This document shows positions 38,749 to 47,934 of a stretch of DNA of 64,000 bases, piece by piece. The stretch lies in NCBI GenBank assembly GCA_022561385.1, contig JADFRG010000002.1, positions 100,503 through 164,502 of the forward strand. The letters run 5' to 3'. Source of the stretch: Chloroflexota bacterium (GTDB lineage Bacteria > Chloroflexota > Anaerolineae > Anaerolineales > E44-bin32). Made by a program: the position numbers and the translations under genes. The stretch's first letter is position 1. The number at the start of each line of letters is the position of its first letter. The notes under the pieces are model-generated. The model saw only the letters and a list, made by a program, of their open reading frames with translations. It was not told where the DNA came from and did not search any database.

Positions 38749-39624
38749 TTATTCCCTGAGCGTTCTGGACCTTCTTCGTCTGGGCTCTTTTTTAGGGCCA
38801 GGACGATTACGGATGTAGAGCGCCGCGCCGGCCGCGATGGCTACAATAATCGCGAGTAATTGATTGAGGTTGGAACCAAGAATAAACTCGACATAATCAA
38901 GACGTAGAAACTCCAGCAGGAATCGCTCAAGCGGGTACATAACCAGGTAGATGAGGAAGATGTCGCCAGCCCTGAGCTTGTCGCGTTTGTTCCGCCAGAA
39001 CCACATTAGGACCAGGAAGTTGATGAAACTCAGGATCGATTCATAGAAGAACAGCGGGTGGAAACGCTCGAATCCTTCGAAGCCGGAAAGCCGATTGACA
39101 GGGTCTATGCGGATTCCCCAGGGCAGCGTAGTCGGCAATCCATAGAGTTCCTGGTTTACGTAATTGCCCCAGCGTCCGATAGCCTGCGCAAGTGCCAAAC
39201 CCGGGGCCGCGGCGTCGAGCAAATCGGAAAACGCCAGTTTTCGACGCCGTGCAAACAAGTAGGCGCCCAACACGCCTCCAACGATGGCGCCCGGGATTCC
39301 GAGCCCTCCCGCGGGGACGTTGAGGATCTCAAGCGGATGGGTCAGGAAAAACGCGACGTCTTTTCCCTGTTCTACCGTACCAATGGAAGGCGTGAACACG
39401 TGGTAGAGGCGCGCGCCGATGACGCCAAATACGAGCACCCAGATCAGTCCGTCCCACGCGATTTCCGGGTTTTTCCGATCAGCCTTCAAGAGCCGGCTGG
39501 CCAGAAAGGTGGCGCTGACCGCTCCGGTCATCAAAAGCATCCCGTAATAGCGGAATGTCAGGGAGAGGCCCAGGATAGTGACCTGGATACCAAACGATTG
39601 AAAGTCGATCCCGAACTGGTCCAT
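38749..39624 (-). CDS. lgt: Prolipoprotein diacylglyceryl transferase
   Basis: A 291-residue polytopic enzyme that attaches diacylglycerol to the lipobox Cys of prelipoproteins. The Lgt signature is GRWGNYVNQELYG, and RYYGMLLM and GARLYHVF precede it. The C-terminus is basic. The true start is the ATG at 39624 (MDQFGIDF). An open frame to 39720 runs into the preceding gene. It begins one base after the TGA of the CDP-alcohol transferase. Its substrates would include the lipoproteins encoded at 59-63 kb. Confidence 0.95.
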   Translation of the reverse strand: MDQFGIDFQSFGIQVTILGLSLTFRYYGMLLMTGAVSATFLASRLLKADRKNPEIAWDGLIWVLVFGVIGARLYHVFTPSIGTVEQGKDVAFFLTHPLEILNVPAGGLGIPGAIVGGVLGAYLFARRRKLAFSDLLDAAAPGLALAQAIGRWGNYVNQELYGLPTTLPWGIRIDPVNRLSGFEGFERFHPLFFYESILSFINFLVLMWFWRNKRDKLRAGDIFLIYLVMYPLERFLLEFLRLDYVEFILGSNLNQLLAIIVAIAAGAALYIRNRPGPKKEPRRRRSRTLRE

Positions 39625-39625
39625 A

Positions 39626-40177
39626 TCAGAAGTTGTCTCGTTCCTGGGCCTGGCGTCGGACGTGGATGAAGCGCTGGATGGCAGTGAAATTGGCGAAAAT
39701 AGCGATGAGGATAATACCAAACTTTGGAAGGGGCAGAATTAGAGAAGGAATAATGATGAGATAACGCTCGAAGCGAGTCAGCACGCCTCTACGCATTTCG
39801 AAGCCGAGCGACTCTCCACGCGCGCGAGTGTAGGATACCAAGACCGATCCCGCCGCGGCCGCGAAGACCCACAGCACCATATCCTGGTCGAACCGCCTGA
39901 GAAAGTAAACCAAGAAGCCGGCGAAAAGCAACATCTCTGAGTAGCGGTCAATGACCGAATCAACAAAAGCTCCGAATTTAGAAGGCTCCCCTCGAAGCCG
40001 GGCCAACGAACCGTCCACCGCATCCAAGGGCGCGAGCAGCAACACGACCAATCCCGCCGCACGCAAATAACCTAAGCCCAGTAAGATCGCCCCCAGGATA
40101 TGCCCGCCGAATCCGGCCACAGAGAGCATGTTGGGCGTCACGCCGAGACCGTCAAAAAACAAGGCGATTGGATCCAT
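39626..40177 (-). CDS. CDP-alcohol phosphatidyltransferase family protein
   Basis: A 183-residue membrane protein with the family signature D-G-x2-A-R-x8-G-x3-D-x3-D, seen as DGSLARLRGEPSKFGAFVDS followed by VIDR. It transfers a phosphoalcohol such as glycerol 3-phosphate or inositol phosphate to CDP-diacylglycerol in phospholipid synthesis. Which alcohol cannot be told from sequence. It precedes lgt on the same strand with one base between. Confidence 0.92.
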   Translation of the reverse strand: MDPIALFFDGLGVTPNMLSVAGFGGHILGAILLGLGYLRAAGLVVLLLAPLDAVDGSLARLRGEPSKFGAFVDSVIDRYSEMLLFAGFLVYFLRRFDQDMVLWVFAAAAGSVLVSYTRARGESLGFEMRRGVLTRFERYLIIIPSLILPLPKFGIILIAIFANFTAIQRFIHVRRQAQERDNF

Positions 40178-40297
40178 GACGCCTTTGAGGTGGGCGCGCG
40201 CTAGGTCACTTAACGTCTCAGGCTGTCTTTGATCCAGGGGTCAGCCTCTCAGAATATGGATTGTACCTGTTGGAGCGGGCACGCACGCGGAGGGTGT

Positions 40298-42313
40298 CTA
40301 CCCGTCAGAGTCTGAGATCAGCACCTCTCTCGCCCGCCCCCCGCCCTGGGCGCGGCCCACGATTCCGAGCTCCTCGAGTTCATCCATCAGTCGGGCGGCG
40401 CGTGGGTATCCGACCCGGAGCTTTCGCTGGAGCAGGGAGGCGCTGGCCTTACCGGTTTGTCGAACGAGCTCGATGGCCGCATCGAGATCCGCGTCTTGTT
40501 CTGACATCGCTTCCTGTCGCACCAGGTAATCCTCCCAGGGCGAAACGGTGCCAGGGCCCAGGTCCTTCTGCCGCCAGGTCCGAATTAGTTTTTCGAGCTC
40601 TTTATCGCTCGTATAAGCGCCCTGCAGCCGAACCGGACCGGCTGCATCCGGCGCGAGGTACAACATGTCGCCACGGCCCAGCAGGGACTCCGCGCCAGAT
40701 CCATCGAGTATGACCCTCGAATCCACGGCGGAAGCCACTGCAAACGCGATACGGGCCGGGAAGTTTGCCTTGATCAGACCCGTGACAACGTCGGTGCTCG
40801 GGCGCTGGGTGGCCACAACCAGGTGAATTCCCGTAGCCCTTCCCATTTGTGCCAGGCGAACGAGAGCGCCCTCCGTTTGATCCGGGGCGAGCATCATTAA
40901 ATCCGAAAGTTCATCGATCATAACCACCAGTCTGGGCAAGGTTGATGGCTTCTTACGCCTGGCCACCTTTCGGTTATAGGCCGTGAGGTCCTTGGCAGAT
41001 TCGTGCTCCAGGAGCCTGAACCGTCGATCCATCTCCTCCGTGCACCATCTCAGGACTCCCGGAATGCGGGCCAGGTCGGCTTCTACTTTTCCCATTAAGT
41101 GGGGCAGGCCGTTGAACCGGAGCAGCTCCACGCGCTTGGGATCGATCATTATGAATTGGAGCTCATCCGGACTGTTGTTCATCGCCAGGCTCATGGCGAT
41201 AGAGGTGATGCAGACCGACTTGCCCGATCCGGTAGTCCCGGCTATGAGCAAATGAGGCATGGATGCCAGATCTGCCACAACCGGCTCGCCGGCGACGTCC
41301 CGACCGAGCGCAATCGCCAGACGCGAGCGCTCATTCTGAAAGTTGGCAGATTCTAGAATGGGACGTATAGCCACCACGGCCGCCTCCTGGTTTGGAACCT
41401 CGATCCCAACATAGGCCTTCCCAGGAACAGGCGCCTCAATACGAATGGCTGAGGCGGAGAGAGCAAGCGCCAGATCATTGGCCAGGGCCTGAATCTGGGA
41501 GACGCGAACCTTATTCCTCGATACCGAACCGCCGGGCGAAGTGTGTTCGATGTACCCGGGTTCTACTGCAAATTGAGTCACCGAAGGTCCAGCCCGATAG
41601 TCCACGACTTTGGCCGGTAGCCTGAATTCGTTCAGCGTCTTTTCGATAATACCCGCCGACCGGTTTATCTCACGCGCCGTAACCCGGCGGGTTTCCCCCT
41701 TCTCCAGGATCTCCATGGGGGGAAGATCCGGATGCCTCGACCGGGGTCGTAGGTCTGGAGTGGGCGACGGGTCCTCAATCTTGAACCGCTTACGGTACTG
41801 TTGAGGCAGGTCAGGCGGCCTTTCGTTTGCGGGTTCCTTGAGCGATTCAGCCTGAACTATTTCTTGCGCTCTCCGCCGAAGTACCCAGTAGACGCCGGTC
41901 GCGGCCAGCATAAAGAGAACGGGCAGGCGGCCCAACTTTCCAAAGAGGCTGCCGAACGCCCGCGCAATGGACCAACCTACAATCCCTCCCCCTTCGCCGA
42001 TCTCGGCCTGGGGCAGACCGTTGGCCAACAACCCGCTCAGCAGGCCCAGGGCGGCGAAGAGCACCAGCTCCAAAGCCAGTACGCGGCTCCACCTGAAATC
42101 CCGCTTACGCCCGTCCATGACCATTATGCCAGTCGCCAACGTAGTCAGCGGAATCACGACCGCCCCCCACCCCAACCAGCTTTCAAGCAGGCCGATCCAA
42201 AGATCCAGCAGCCCACCGCTGGTGAGGCTGGCGAGGCCAAGCAGCGTGATCGCTCCGGACGTGATGAGCAGGATTCCGAACAGGTCTCGGCTTCGATTGC
42301 GGGCAATTCTCAT
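40298..42313 (-). CDS. ftsK: FtsK/SpoIIIE DNA translocase
   Basis: A 671-residue translocase that pumps chromosomal DNA through the closing septum. Four membrane segments (about 10-170) precede a short Pro-rich linker and a motor with AGTTGSGKSVCI (Walker A) and LVVMIDELSDLMM (Walker B). The C-terminal winged-helix gamma domain is present (KLRVGYPRAARLMDELEELG). It is shorter than E. coli FtsK because the linker is short. The ATG at 42313 is chosen. A TTG at 42343 would add ten residues. No ribosome-binding site is clear for either. FtsK normally activates XerCD recombination, but the XerC-like gene at 46370 lacks catalytic residues. Confidence 0.93.
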   Translation of the reverse strand: MRIARNRSRDLFGILLITSGAITLLGLASLTSGGLLDLWIGLLESWLGWGAVVIPLTTLATGIMVMDGRKRDFRWSRVLALELVLFAALGLLSGLLANGLPQAEIGEGGGIVGWSIARAFGSLFGKLGRLPVLFMLAATGVYWVLRRRAQEIVQAESLKEPANERPPDLPQQYRKRFKIEDPSPTPDLRPRSRHPDLPPMEILEKGETRRVTAREINRSAGIIEKTLNEFRLPAKVVDYRAGPSVTQFAVEPGYIEHTSPGGSVSRNKVRVSQIQALANDLALALSASAIRIEAPVPGKAYVGIEVPNQEAAVVAIRPILESANFQNERSRLAIALGRDVAGEPVVADLASMPHLLIAGTTGSGKSVCITSIAMSLAMNNSPDELQFIMIDPKRVELLRFNGLPHLMGKVEADLARIPGVLRWCTEEMDRRFRLLEHESAKDLTAYNRKVARRKKPSTLPRLVVMIDELSDLMMLAPDQTEGALVRLAQMGRATGIHLVVATQRPSTDVVTGLIKANFPARIAFAVASAVDSRVILDGSGAESLLGRGDMLYLAPDAAGPVRLQGAYTSDKELEKLIRTWRQKDLGPGTVSPWEDYLVRQEAMSEQDADLDAAIELVRQTGKASASLLQRKLRVGYPRAARLMDELEELGIVGRAQGGGRAREVLISDSDG

Positions 42314-42399
42314 GGGACCAGTGACCAGAGTTTGGCCTTGCAAGCAGAAAAGCGCAAGCCGCGCGCCGCACTACGGTCGGGCGAGAGAGGCATCGGAGA

Positions 42400-44292
42400 C
42401 TACGTAGTTCCGCTTTTTCTCGACGTGGTGGCCTCCCTCTCCATCTCGGCCATGGCCTTGGCTACCGACTCTATGGCGACCTTTTGCTTTCGATAGAGGT
42501 CGGCCTCCGACATTGCCAGCCTCATGGCCACGTCACGCACCTTGCGGCCCTGCAGGAACTTTAATTCCAGGATGTTGTACAACATCCACTCCGCCGTGAA
42601 GCGACGTTCTCCTCCAGGTCGCACCCTGTCGATTGCAGTCAACAAGATACTCCTGAGAGCATTGACCGCATTTCCGTCGTGGTCCACCATCGCATCCCGC
42701 ACTACGCGCAATCCCAGCAATGGGCTCGCGGTCAATCGGGGGCCGCCCCAATAGTGGCCAAGCGCTTTTTTGACAAGATCCGCCAGACCTGCGTCTCCGG
42801 TGCCTTTTTCGAACGGTAGGGCGAGGGACTGCAGATTTCCATACCGGGCCACAGAGCGCATGTGCTGGATCTCTTCGACCAGTGGAACGAGCCGGTCCAC
42901 CGCGGCGAAAACCTCCCGCTGTAGGGCGCGATTGGTCAGCGCTACCGTTGCACGTTCCCGCAGCAGGCTCAAACCCTCAACCGCCTCCGGCTCTAAATCC
43001 TTAGGATGGACTGTAGTTTTCAGTCCAAGAATCCCCGCCACCTCGCCCGCTTCAGGTGCTTGGAGCGGCGTCAGCCAATACCCGTTCCACCGAAACACCG
43101 CACCGAGGTTTTCGATTTCGACCTGATCTTCGGCCAGCAGTACCGGAGGGAGATCTTCTGCTCCCTCTAGCGGATCCTCCGGCCCCACCGCTACTTCCAG
43201 TTCCACGGTCCCCTCCCTTACTACCGCTACAAATCCGGAGGGAGCGGAAGTGATATCGCAAGCTGCGTTAAGTATGGATTCCAGATATTGGCGAAGGTCC
43301 CCCGAGGTAAGCAAACGTTGCTCAAGCAAATGCAGACGCTCCACATCGTTTCGATCCTGGCCATAAAACAGCCAACGGTCCACCGTCGGACGCGCGAGCG
43401 TGATGAGGAATTGCAGAGCGAGGATTGTAGCTACCATCGTGATCGGAACGGCCCGGCTGTTTTCCACGCCGAGCACTATTCCGACGCGGTTCACGAGCAC
43501 CGTGGTTGCCAAAGTAGCGGACGCGACAATCGGTCCCCGCAGGATCCACTGGAACAATCGGGCCTTGACGACACGGTCCGGAAAACTCACGCCGAAATAT
43601 GCGACCGCGTACGACATCAGGACCAGCTGCGCCGCGACAAGCAGGTTCGCACCTATCAGCAGGATCCAGGTCAGGCTCGGAACCTGAGGGACGAGACCAC
43701 CGGTGGCGGTCAAGAAAGGGAACGTGCCAAGAAACGGGGCCAGAGATCCAAACATCAGGTAACGCATTCGGCGGCGGCTGACCTTTGTCAGACTGCGGCG
43801 GTATGCGCGCCAGAGATTTACGCCGGTGAAGGAAAGGCTGGCGAGGTAGAAGGTCGCAAAGGCAAAAAAGAACGGGCCTGCGGTCCGATAAGCAATTGGG
43901 CCCACGTAGGAAAGTTCGCCGATCAGCTGCGGGGTCAGCGCAGCCAACACGAAGGCAAGGATGCTAAACAGGTAACCGGCCCGGATTACCCAATGGCGCC
44001 TCCCGCGCGATGGCCGCCCGGTCGCGGCCAAAAGCGCATCCGATAGATGCATGTACGCAGCTGGAACGAAGCTGATCCCGAGCCACTGAACTTGTAGCCA
44101 GAGCGCCTTCTCAGAGTCGAGAACCGCAGTTCCAGCCAGAACATCGGTTGCGTATACGATCGCCAAACATCCCAGCAGGAGCGCCAGCGTTCTGGCGGAT
44201 CGCTCGCGCAGGTTGAATGTCAGAGTGTAGAAAAGGAGTGAGAACGCCGTGATGGCATTGCCGGCGTTTAGAATTTGCACCACGACGGGCAA
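42400..44292 (-). CDS. Polytopic sensor-like membrane protein with GAF-like domain and C-terminal helix-turn-helix
   Basis: A 630-residue protein. The first 290 residues carry seven or eight membrane segments like the N-terminal 7TM region of some histidine kinases. A GAF-like region follows (GFVAVVREGTVELEVAVG, then LEPEAVEGLSLLRERATVAL). The C-terminal 60 residues (LEL KFLQGRKVRDVAMRLAMSEADLYRKQ) look like a sigma-region-4 or LuxR-type helix-turn-helix, and no histidine kinase domain is seen. It may be a membrane-bound transcription regulator. It lies between ftsK and a GNAT gene on the same strand. Function is inferred only. Confidence 0.6.
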   Translation of the reverse strand: MPVVVQILNAGNAITAFSLLFYTLTFNLRERSARTLALLLGCLAIVYATDVLAGTAVLDSEKALWLQVQWLGISFVPAAYMHLSDALLAATGRPSRGRRHWVIRAGYLFSILAFVLAALTPQLIGELSYVGPIAYRTAGPFFFAFATFYLASLSFTGVNLWRAYRRSLTKVSRRRMRYLMFGSLAPFLGTFPFLTATGGLVPQVPSLTWILLIGANLLVAAQLVLMSYAVAYFGVSFPDRVVKARLFQWILRGPIVASATLATTVLVNRVGIVLGVENSRAVPITMVATILALQFLITLARPTVDRWLFYGQDRNDVERLHLLEQRLLTSGDLRQYLESILNAACDITSAPSGFVAVVREGTVELEVAVGPEDPLEGAEDLPPVLLAEDQVEIENLGAVFRWNGYWLTPLQAPEAGEVAGILGLKTTVHPKDLEPEAVEGLSLLRERATVALTNRALQREVFAAVDRLVPLVEEIQHMRSVARYGNLQSLALPFEKGTGDAGLADLVKKALGHYWGGPRLTASPLLGLRVVRDAMVDHDGNAVNALRSILLTAIDRVRPGGERRFTAEWMLYNILELKFLQGRKVRDVAMRLAMSEADLYRKQKVAIESVAKAMAEMEREATTSRKSGTT

Positions 44293-44320
44293 TCCCGCAT
44301 TTATCGCCTGGAAGATGGTT

Positions 44321-44851
44321 TTACCTCAAAGTTAAAGTGAAAAACAGCGCGATTTCTTCGTCTGGATAATACTTGTCATGATATCCAGAAAGGACAAACC
44401 CTAATTTCCGTGCCAGATTCAACGAAGGGTAGTTCTTGCTCTGCATTTCGAGTGTCATGCGCGAGAGTCCTTGCTCGCGGCACCAGCGCCGAGCACTGGC
44501 CAGCAGTTTTGTTGCGACCCCTTCTCGTCTGCGAGGTGCATCAGTTACAAGGTCCGTGACCCAACCCGTTTCGGGCGCAGTTCCCGACTCGATGATCAAG
44601 TAGCCCAGGTAAGTTTGATCGGTGGCCGCTACAAAAATTGCGGAGGAGTTGGTCCACTCATCGGCCAACCTGGCGGGGTCCCGCGGATAACCTACCCGCA
44701 TGAGACGCGGTAGCCGAACCTCGCGAAATGCGATGGTAGTCTCGGTTGGAGAGGAGTTCAGCGCCATCTGCCAGACGTGATCCGTCTGATAGCCGTGGTC
44801 CATCACCATGAGGGCCGGGATATCGGTTGATATTGCGTGTCGGATTTCCAT
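44321..44851 (-). CDS. GNAT family N-acetyltransferase
   Basis: A 176-residue acetyltransferase that would use acetyl-CoA. The CoA-binding signature is VTDAPRRREGVATKLLASA, followed by LEMQSKNYPSLNLARKLGF and the YHDKYYPDEEIALFF end. The substrate is unknown. It resembles the RimI-like group, which acetylates protein N-termini. It starts six bases after the stop of the exported-domain protein. Confidence 0.9.
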   Translation of the reverse strand: MEIRHAISTDIPALMVMDHGYQTDHVWQMALNSSPTETTIAFREVRLPRLMRVGYPRDPARLADEWTNSSAIFVAATDQTYLGYLIIESGTAPETGWVTDLVTDAPRRREGVATKLLASARRWCREQGLSRMTLEMQSKNYPSLNLARKLGFVLSGYHDKYYPDEEIALFFTLTLR

Positions 44852-44856
44852 ACTTC

Positions 44857-45519
44857 TCAGCCAACCTCCGGGAGCACTACGATCTCCAATGTACAGGGGA
44901 GAGGTGCATTCCCCGCACTATCCGTAACCACCAGCTGCAACAAGTAAACGCCGTTCTCAACAAGGCTCGTATCCCAGGCTCCAAGCACCTCTTCCGATAA
45001 CGTCTCCGTCCCGGCAGTAATAACTTGCCAGACCGAGTTAGGCTCGCTAAGTCTGATCTCAATTTTGTAGAATGCGAAGTTCTGGATATTGGCGGTGCCC
45101 CGGATTTCCAGCAGACCGCGAACTTCCTCCCCCGAAGAGGGCGAGATAATTGTGGCCGCCTCGTTCAGGCACCCCGCCTCATTGGGAGCGAGTTGCGGCG
45201 CCGCAGTCGAGTTCCGGATCGCCTCCAGCTCGATTAGCGATATGGTGGGAACCGCGGTCGGTTGCAGGCTGGCGGGCAGCTGAGGTACCAGGAAGGTTGA
45301 GACCACAAATGTGGATGCAGCGGCGGCCAAGATCAGGACCAACATACCCGCGGCCCGGGAGCGCTTACTGCCTGCCCTTTCCCGCTCCAGGCCGAACAGT
45401 GAACTGCGGACCTCTCCATGCCACTTGAGTGCAAGCCGCAGGTAGATCAGGCCCGCCAACAGCGACAGAACATAAATCCACCCCTGGAGGGATGAAATGA
45501 GGAGAAGCGCCTCATCCAT
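44857..45519 (-). CDS. Membrane protein with an exported beta-rich domain
   Basis: A 220-residue protein of unknown function. Two membrane segments (WIYVLSLLAGLIYLRLAL and AAGMLVLILAAAASTFVVSTF) flank a short cytoplasmic basic loop, and the remaining 140 residues, after a Pro-rich linker, form a beta-sandwich-like domain (IISPSSGEEVRGLLEIRG, then IEIRLSEPNSVWQVI and NGVYLLQLVVTDSAGN). This pattern resembles bacterial Ig-like domains. It is the last gene before the GNAT, and follows purine nucleoside phosphorylase by five bases. Confidence 0.55.
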   Translation of the reverse strand: MDEALLLISSLQGWIYVLSLLAGLIYLRLALKWHGEVRSSLFGLERERAGSKRSRAAGMLVLILAAAASTFVVSTFLVPQLPASLQPTAVPTISLIELEAIRNSTAAPQLAPNEAGCLNEAATIISPSSGEEVRGLLEIRGTANIQNFAFYKIEIRLSEPNSVWQVITAGTETLSEEVLGAWDTSLVENGVYLLQLVVTDSAGNAPLPCTLEIVVLPEVG

Positions 45520-45524
45520 CTAGC

Positions 45525-46373
45525 CTACAACCTGGCAATTACACCTTTAACAAGCCGAACGAGCTTGGGAGCGATGAGGCGCCCCGCCTCAAGTACCTCT
45601 TCGTGAGAGGTGGCGCGAGTGCCATCCATGCTGCTCTTGTTAGTAATACCGGAAAATCCAAGCACTCGCATTCCCGCGTGCCTCGCCACAGTCACCTCGG
45701 GCGCAGTTGACATACCTACGGCATCCGCCCCCTGAGTCTGGAGGAAACGAAGCTCAGCAGGGGTTTCGAAAGTAGGACCGGCCAGGCAGAAGTAGACGCC
45801 CTCTCGCAGCTCGATTCCCAAATCGGACGCGACCTGCCGAGCTAATTCCTGCAGCTCCCGGTCGTAGGCCTGGCTCATATCCGGAAATCTCGGCCCAAGT
45901 TTATCCAGATTGGGCCCGAGAAGCGGCGAATGACCCACCATCCCCGGAAAATTAATGTGGTCGGTTATCAGCATCACATCACCTGGCTCAAAGCTTTGAT
46001 TCACACCGCCGGCGGCATTGGTCACGATCAAGACACTGACTCCGAGGCGCTGGAGGACGCGGACCGGAACCGCCAGGCGCGACATCGAGAAACCCTCGTA
46101 GAAGTGCACTCTGCCTTGAACGACGCATACAGATTGCCCCTCCAACTCACCGATTATGAGTTTTCCGGCGTGCCCTTCAACGGTGGATGCTGGCCACCCG
46201 CTGAGCTCGTCTGAGGGAATAACCATTGGAGATTGGATCGCTTCAGCGACCGCGCCCAGGCCGGAGCCGAGCACGAGACCGATCCTGGGTTTCGCGTCGA
46301 CCTTCGCCCGAACGGCTTCGGCGATGGAATCGATCTCCTGGAGAGTGACGAAGTCTGAATCCGAGCCGCTCAC
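45525..46373 (-). CDS. Purine nucleoside phosphorylase
   Basis: A 282-residue enzyme that splits purine nucleosides with phosphate in salvage. It belongs to the trimeric class-I type: LGSGLGAVAE (phosphate loop), VVQGRVHFYEG, VTNAAGGVNQSFEPGDVM, and later GPTFETPAELRFL and GMSTAPEV. The start is GTG at 46373, overlapping the XerC-like stop (GTGA). A longer open frame to 46544 runs antisense-free but inside the XerC-like gene and lacks conservation. It is translationally coupled to the XerC-like gene. Confidence 0.94.
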   Translation of the reverse strand: MSGSDSDFVTLQEIDSIAEAVRAKVDAKPRIGLVLGSGLGAVAEAIQSPMVIPSDELSGWPASTVEGHAGKLIIGELEGQSVCVVQGRVHFYEGFSMSRLAVPVRVLQRLGVSVLIVTNAAGGVNQSFEPGDVMLITDHINFPGMVGHSPLLGPNLDKLGPRFPDMSQAYDRELQELARQVASDLGIELREGVYFCLAGPTFETPAELRFLQTQGADAVGMSTAPEVTVARHAGMRVLGFSGITNKSSMDGTRATSHEEVLEAGRLIAPKLVRLVKGVIARL

Positions 46374-47209
46374 TGTGTGGTCACTCGGATGGCGTTCGGA
46401 CTGCTCAAGCCAAGCATATGTTGAATTTCTCGCTTGCTCTTGCCGTCGTCGAGAAGGTGCCGAATCAAGGAGTGCCGCAGCGTGTGTGGTGAGATGTCCG
46501 CTCCAAAGCCCTCCGCGGCCGCCCAACGCTTGACCACCAGCCATAATCCTTGCCGACTCAAGCGCTTGCCTCTTAAGTTGAGAAAGAGGGCCTGTTCCTT
46601 GTCATCTTTGACCAAATGTGGCCGCCCGACTCTGAGATAGACGCGCAGCGGGTCAAGCGCCACTCCAAGCCTAATGGTCATGGGATCCACGCCCCTCCGA
46701 AGGAAATTCTCTGCCGCTAGATCCACATCCTCCAAATTCGAACCCACCGCCTCCGAGGCCCTGAGCCCTCCGACGTAGAGCAGCCCGAGAATGGAGGCAT
46801 CTCGCAGGCCGCGCGGGGTCCCAGTTTGTACCGGCGCTTCGACCAGGCGATCGATCTGCTCCCGAGAAAGAACGTTCGGGAGTGTGCGCGGGGCCGAGGG
46901 GGGATGAAGGACCGCATGCGGGCTCGGAGAGATGACTCTCTCCTGCCGTTCCAGATATATCAGGAAGGCGCGCGCGGCCGCCATTTTTCGGGACACGGTG
47001 GAGGGCCGATAACCCTGGTCCTGGAGCCACCGCGCATAACTCGCCACCATCGATGTACTTAACTGCTCTAACTTAAGCGGCGACCCGAAACCCGCACTCA
47101 ACACGTGTTCAAACTGGCGCACATCGGTCGAATAGGCCAACTGAGTGTTCACAGCACAGCCCCGCTCATTTTTCAAATACAACAAGAATCGGTCAATCGC
47201 GGCTTTCAT
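46370..47209 (-). CDS. XerC-like tyrosine recombinase lacking catalytic residues
   Basis: A 279-residue protein with a SAM-like N-terminal core-binding domain (FLLYLKNERGCAVNTQLAYSTD) and an integrase fold. The first Arg is kept (GGLRASEAVG), as are the His and Arg of HTLRHS. But the hairpin Lys segment (normally GKGxKxR) reads RRGVDPMTIR, the next His (normally LGHSS) is LGLSS, and the sequence ends IRVTTQ with no nucleophilic Tyr. Three of six catalytic positions are therefore missing. The gene is otherwise of normal length for this point. A frameshift is not obvious in the last 60 bases. It is co-transcribed with purine nucleoside phosphorylase. Confidence 0.85.
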   Translation of the reverse strand: MKAAIDRFLLYLKNERGCAVNTQLAYSTDVRQFEHVLSAGFGSPLKLEQLSTSMVASYARWLQDQGYRPSTVSRKMAAARAFLIYLERQERVISPSPHAVLHPPSAPRTLPNVLSREQIDRLVEAPVQTGTPRGLRDASILGLLYVGGLRASEAVGSNLEDVDLAAENFLRRGVDPMTIRLGVALDPLRVYLRVGRPHLVKDDKEQALFLNLRGKRLSRQGLWLVVKRWAAAEGFGADISPHTLRHSLIRHLLDDGKSKREIQHMLGLSSPNAIRVTTQ

Positions 47210-47517
47210 GACAGGTTGCTTTGTGCAGGCTACCCATTATACATCTCGGGCGATTACTTGTCATAAGTGCCAAAATATACCCTGTGTCACGCGTCGATTC
47301 GGCTGTCAGGGAGGGCTCCGAAAGGAAGAGTGGACGCTCGTATTTGGATGGCAACGACCGATCGAGGATTTCGAGGCTGGAATTCGGAAGACAAAAACCC
47401 CGACCTTGCGGCCGAGGAGCTTCGAACTTTAATCCTTCAACAGGATTTTTAAATCGTGGAGGGCGCGCCTCGAACTGACCACATCCACCGGATTCCAGGC
47501 GCGCAAGCTAGTTCGGA
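47210..47517. other. Intergenic region upstream of the XerC-like gene
   Basis: A 308-base stretch between two minus-strand genes. It holds the terminator at 47393-47417. Small plus-strand open frames here have no recognisable features. A further hairpin AATCC-TTCAACA-GGATT with a short T-run lies near 47432. Confidence 0.5.
47393..47417 (-). terminator. Intrinsic terminator after the STAS/HATPase pair
   Basis: On the minus strand CCTCGGCC and GGTCGGGG pair over eight positions (two G-T) around a GCAA tetraloop, followed by TTTTTG. It lies 100 bases downstream of the HATPase stop codon. Confidence 0.75.
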
Positions 47518-47925
47518 CTAACGGTATTTCCTCATCGTGAGGCGGTTCCCCCCTACCGGGAGAGCCTCAAATTCAACCTCGTCCATGGCACCCCTTATTA
47601 GCCGCAGCCCGATTCCTCGGAGGTCCAACTTTTCCAGCGGCTTATCGAAGGTCTTCTCAGGGACCTCATTCGCATCAAACGGTTTGCCCCAATCACGGAG
47701 AACGATCGTCACGCCCTTGTCGTCCGCTTCGATCAAACACTCGATCTTGCCCTCCTTGTCCTCGCCGTAGGAATACTCCATAATATTCGTGCAGGCTTCG
47801 TTGGTAGCCAATTCCACGCAATAGGCATCTGCCTCACCGAGACCGGCGGCCTCAGAGGCGATGGTGACAAACTCGCAGATCTGTGCCAGGTTCTCGTAAC
47901 GAGCGGCGAAGGTCTCCTTGGGCAT
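47518..47925 (-). CDS. RsbW-type anti-sigma factor / serine kinase (HATPase_c_2)
   Basis: A 135-residue GHKL ATPase. The N-box is VELATNEACTNIMEYSY, and the G boxes are RDWGKPFDANEV and DLRGIGLRLIRGAMDEV. It would bind a partner sigma factor or antagonist and phosphorylate a STAS protein. The STAS gene precedes it by nine bases. No sigma factor gene is adjacent in the window, so the target is unknown. Confidence 0.92.
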   Translation of the reverse strand: MPKETFAARYENLAQICEFVTIASEAAGLGEADAYCVELATNEACTNIMEYSYGEDKEGKIECLIEADDKGVTIVLRDWGKPFDANEVPEKTFDKPLEKLDLRGIGLRLIRGAMDEVEFEALPVGGNRLTMRKYR

Positions 47926-47934
47926 CGGAGAATG

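Noticed and set aside
43288..44046. Long plus-strand open frame of 252 codons
   Set aside because: Antisense to the 7TM-GAF protein; charged low-complexity translation with no domain.
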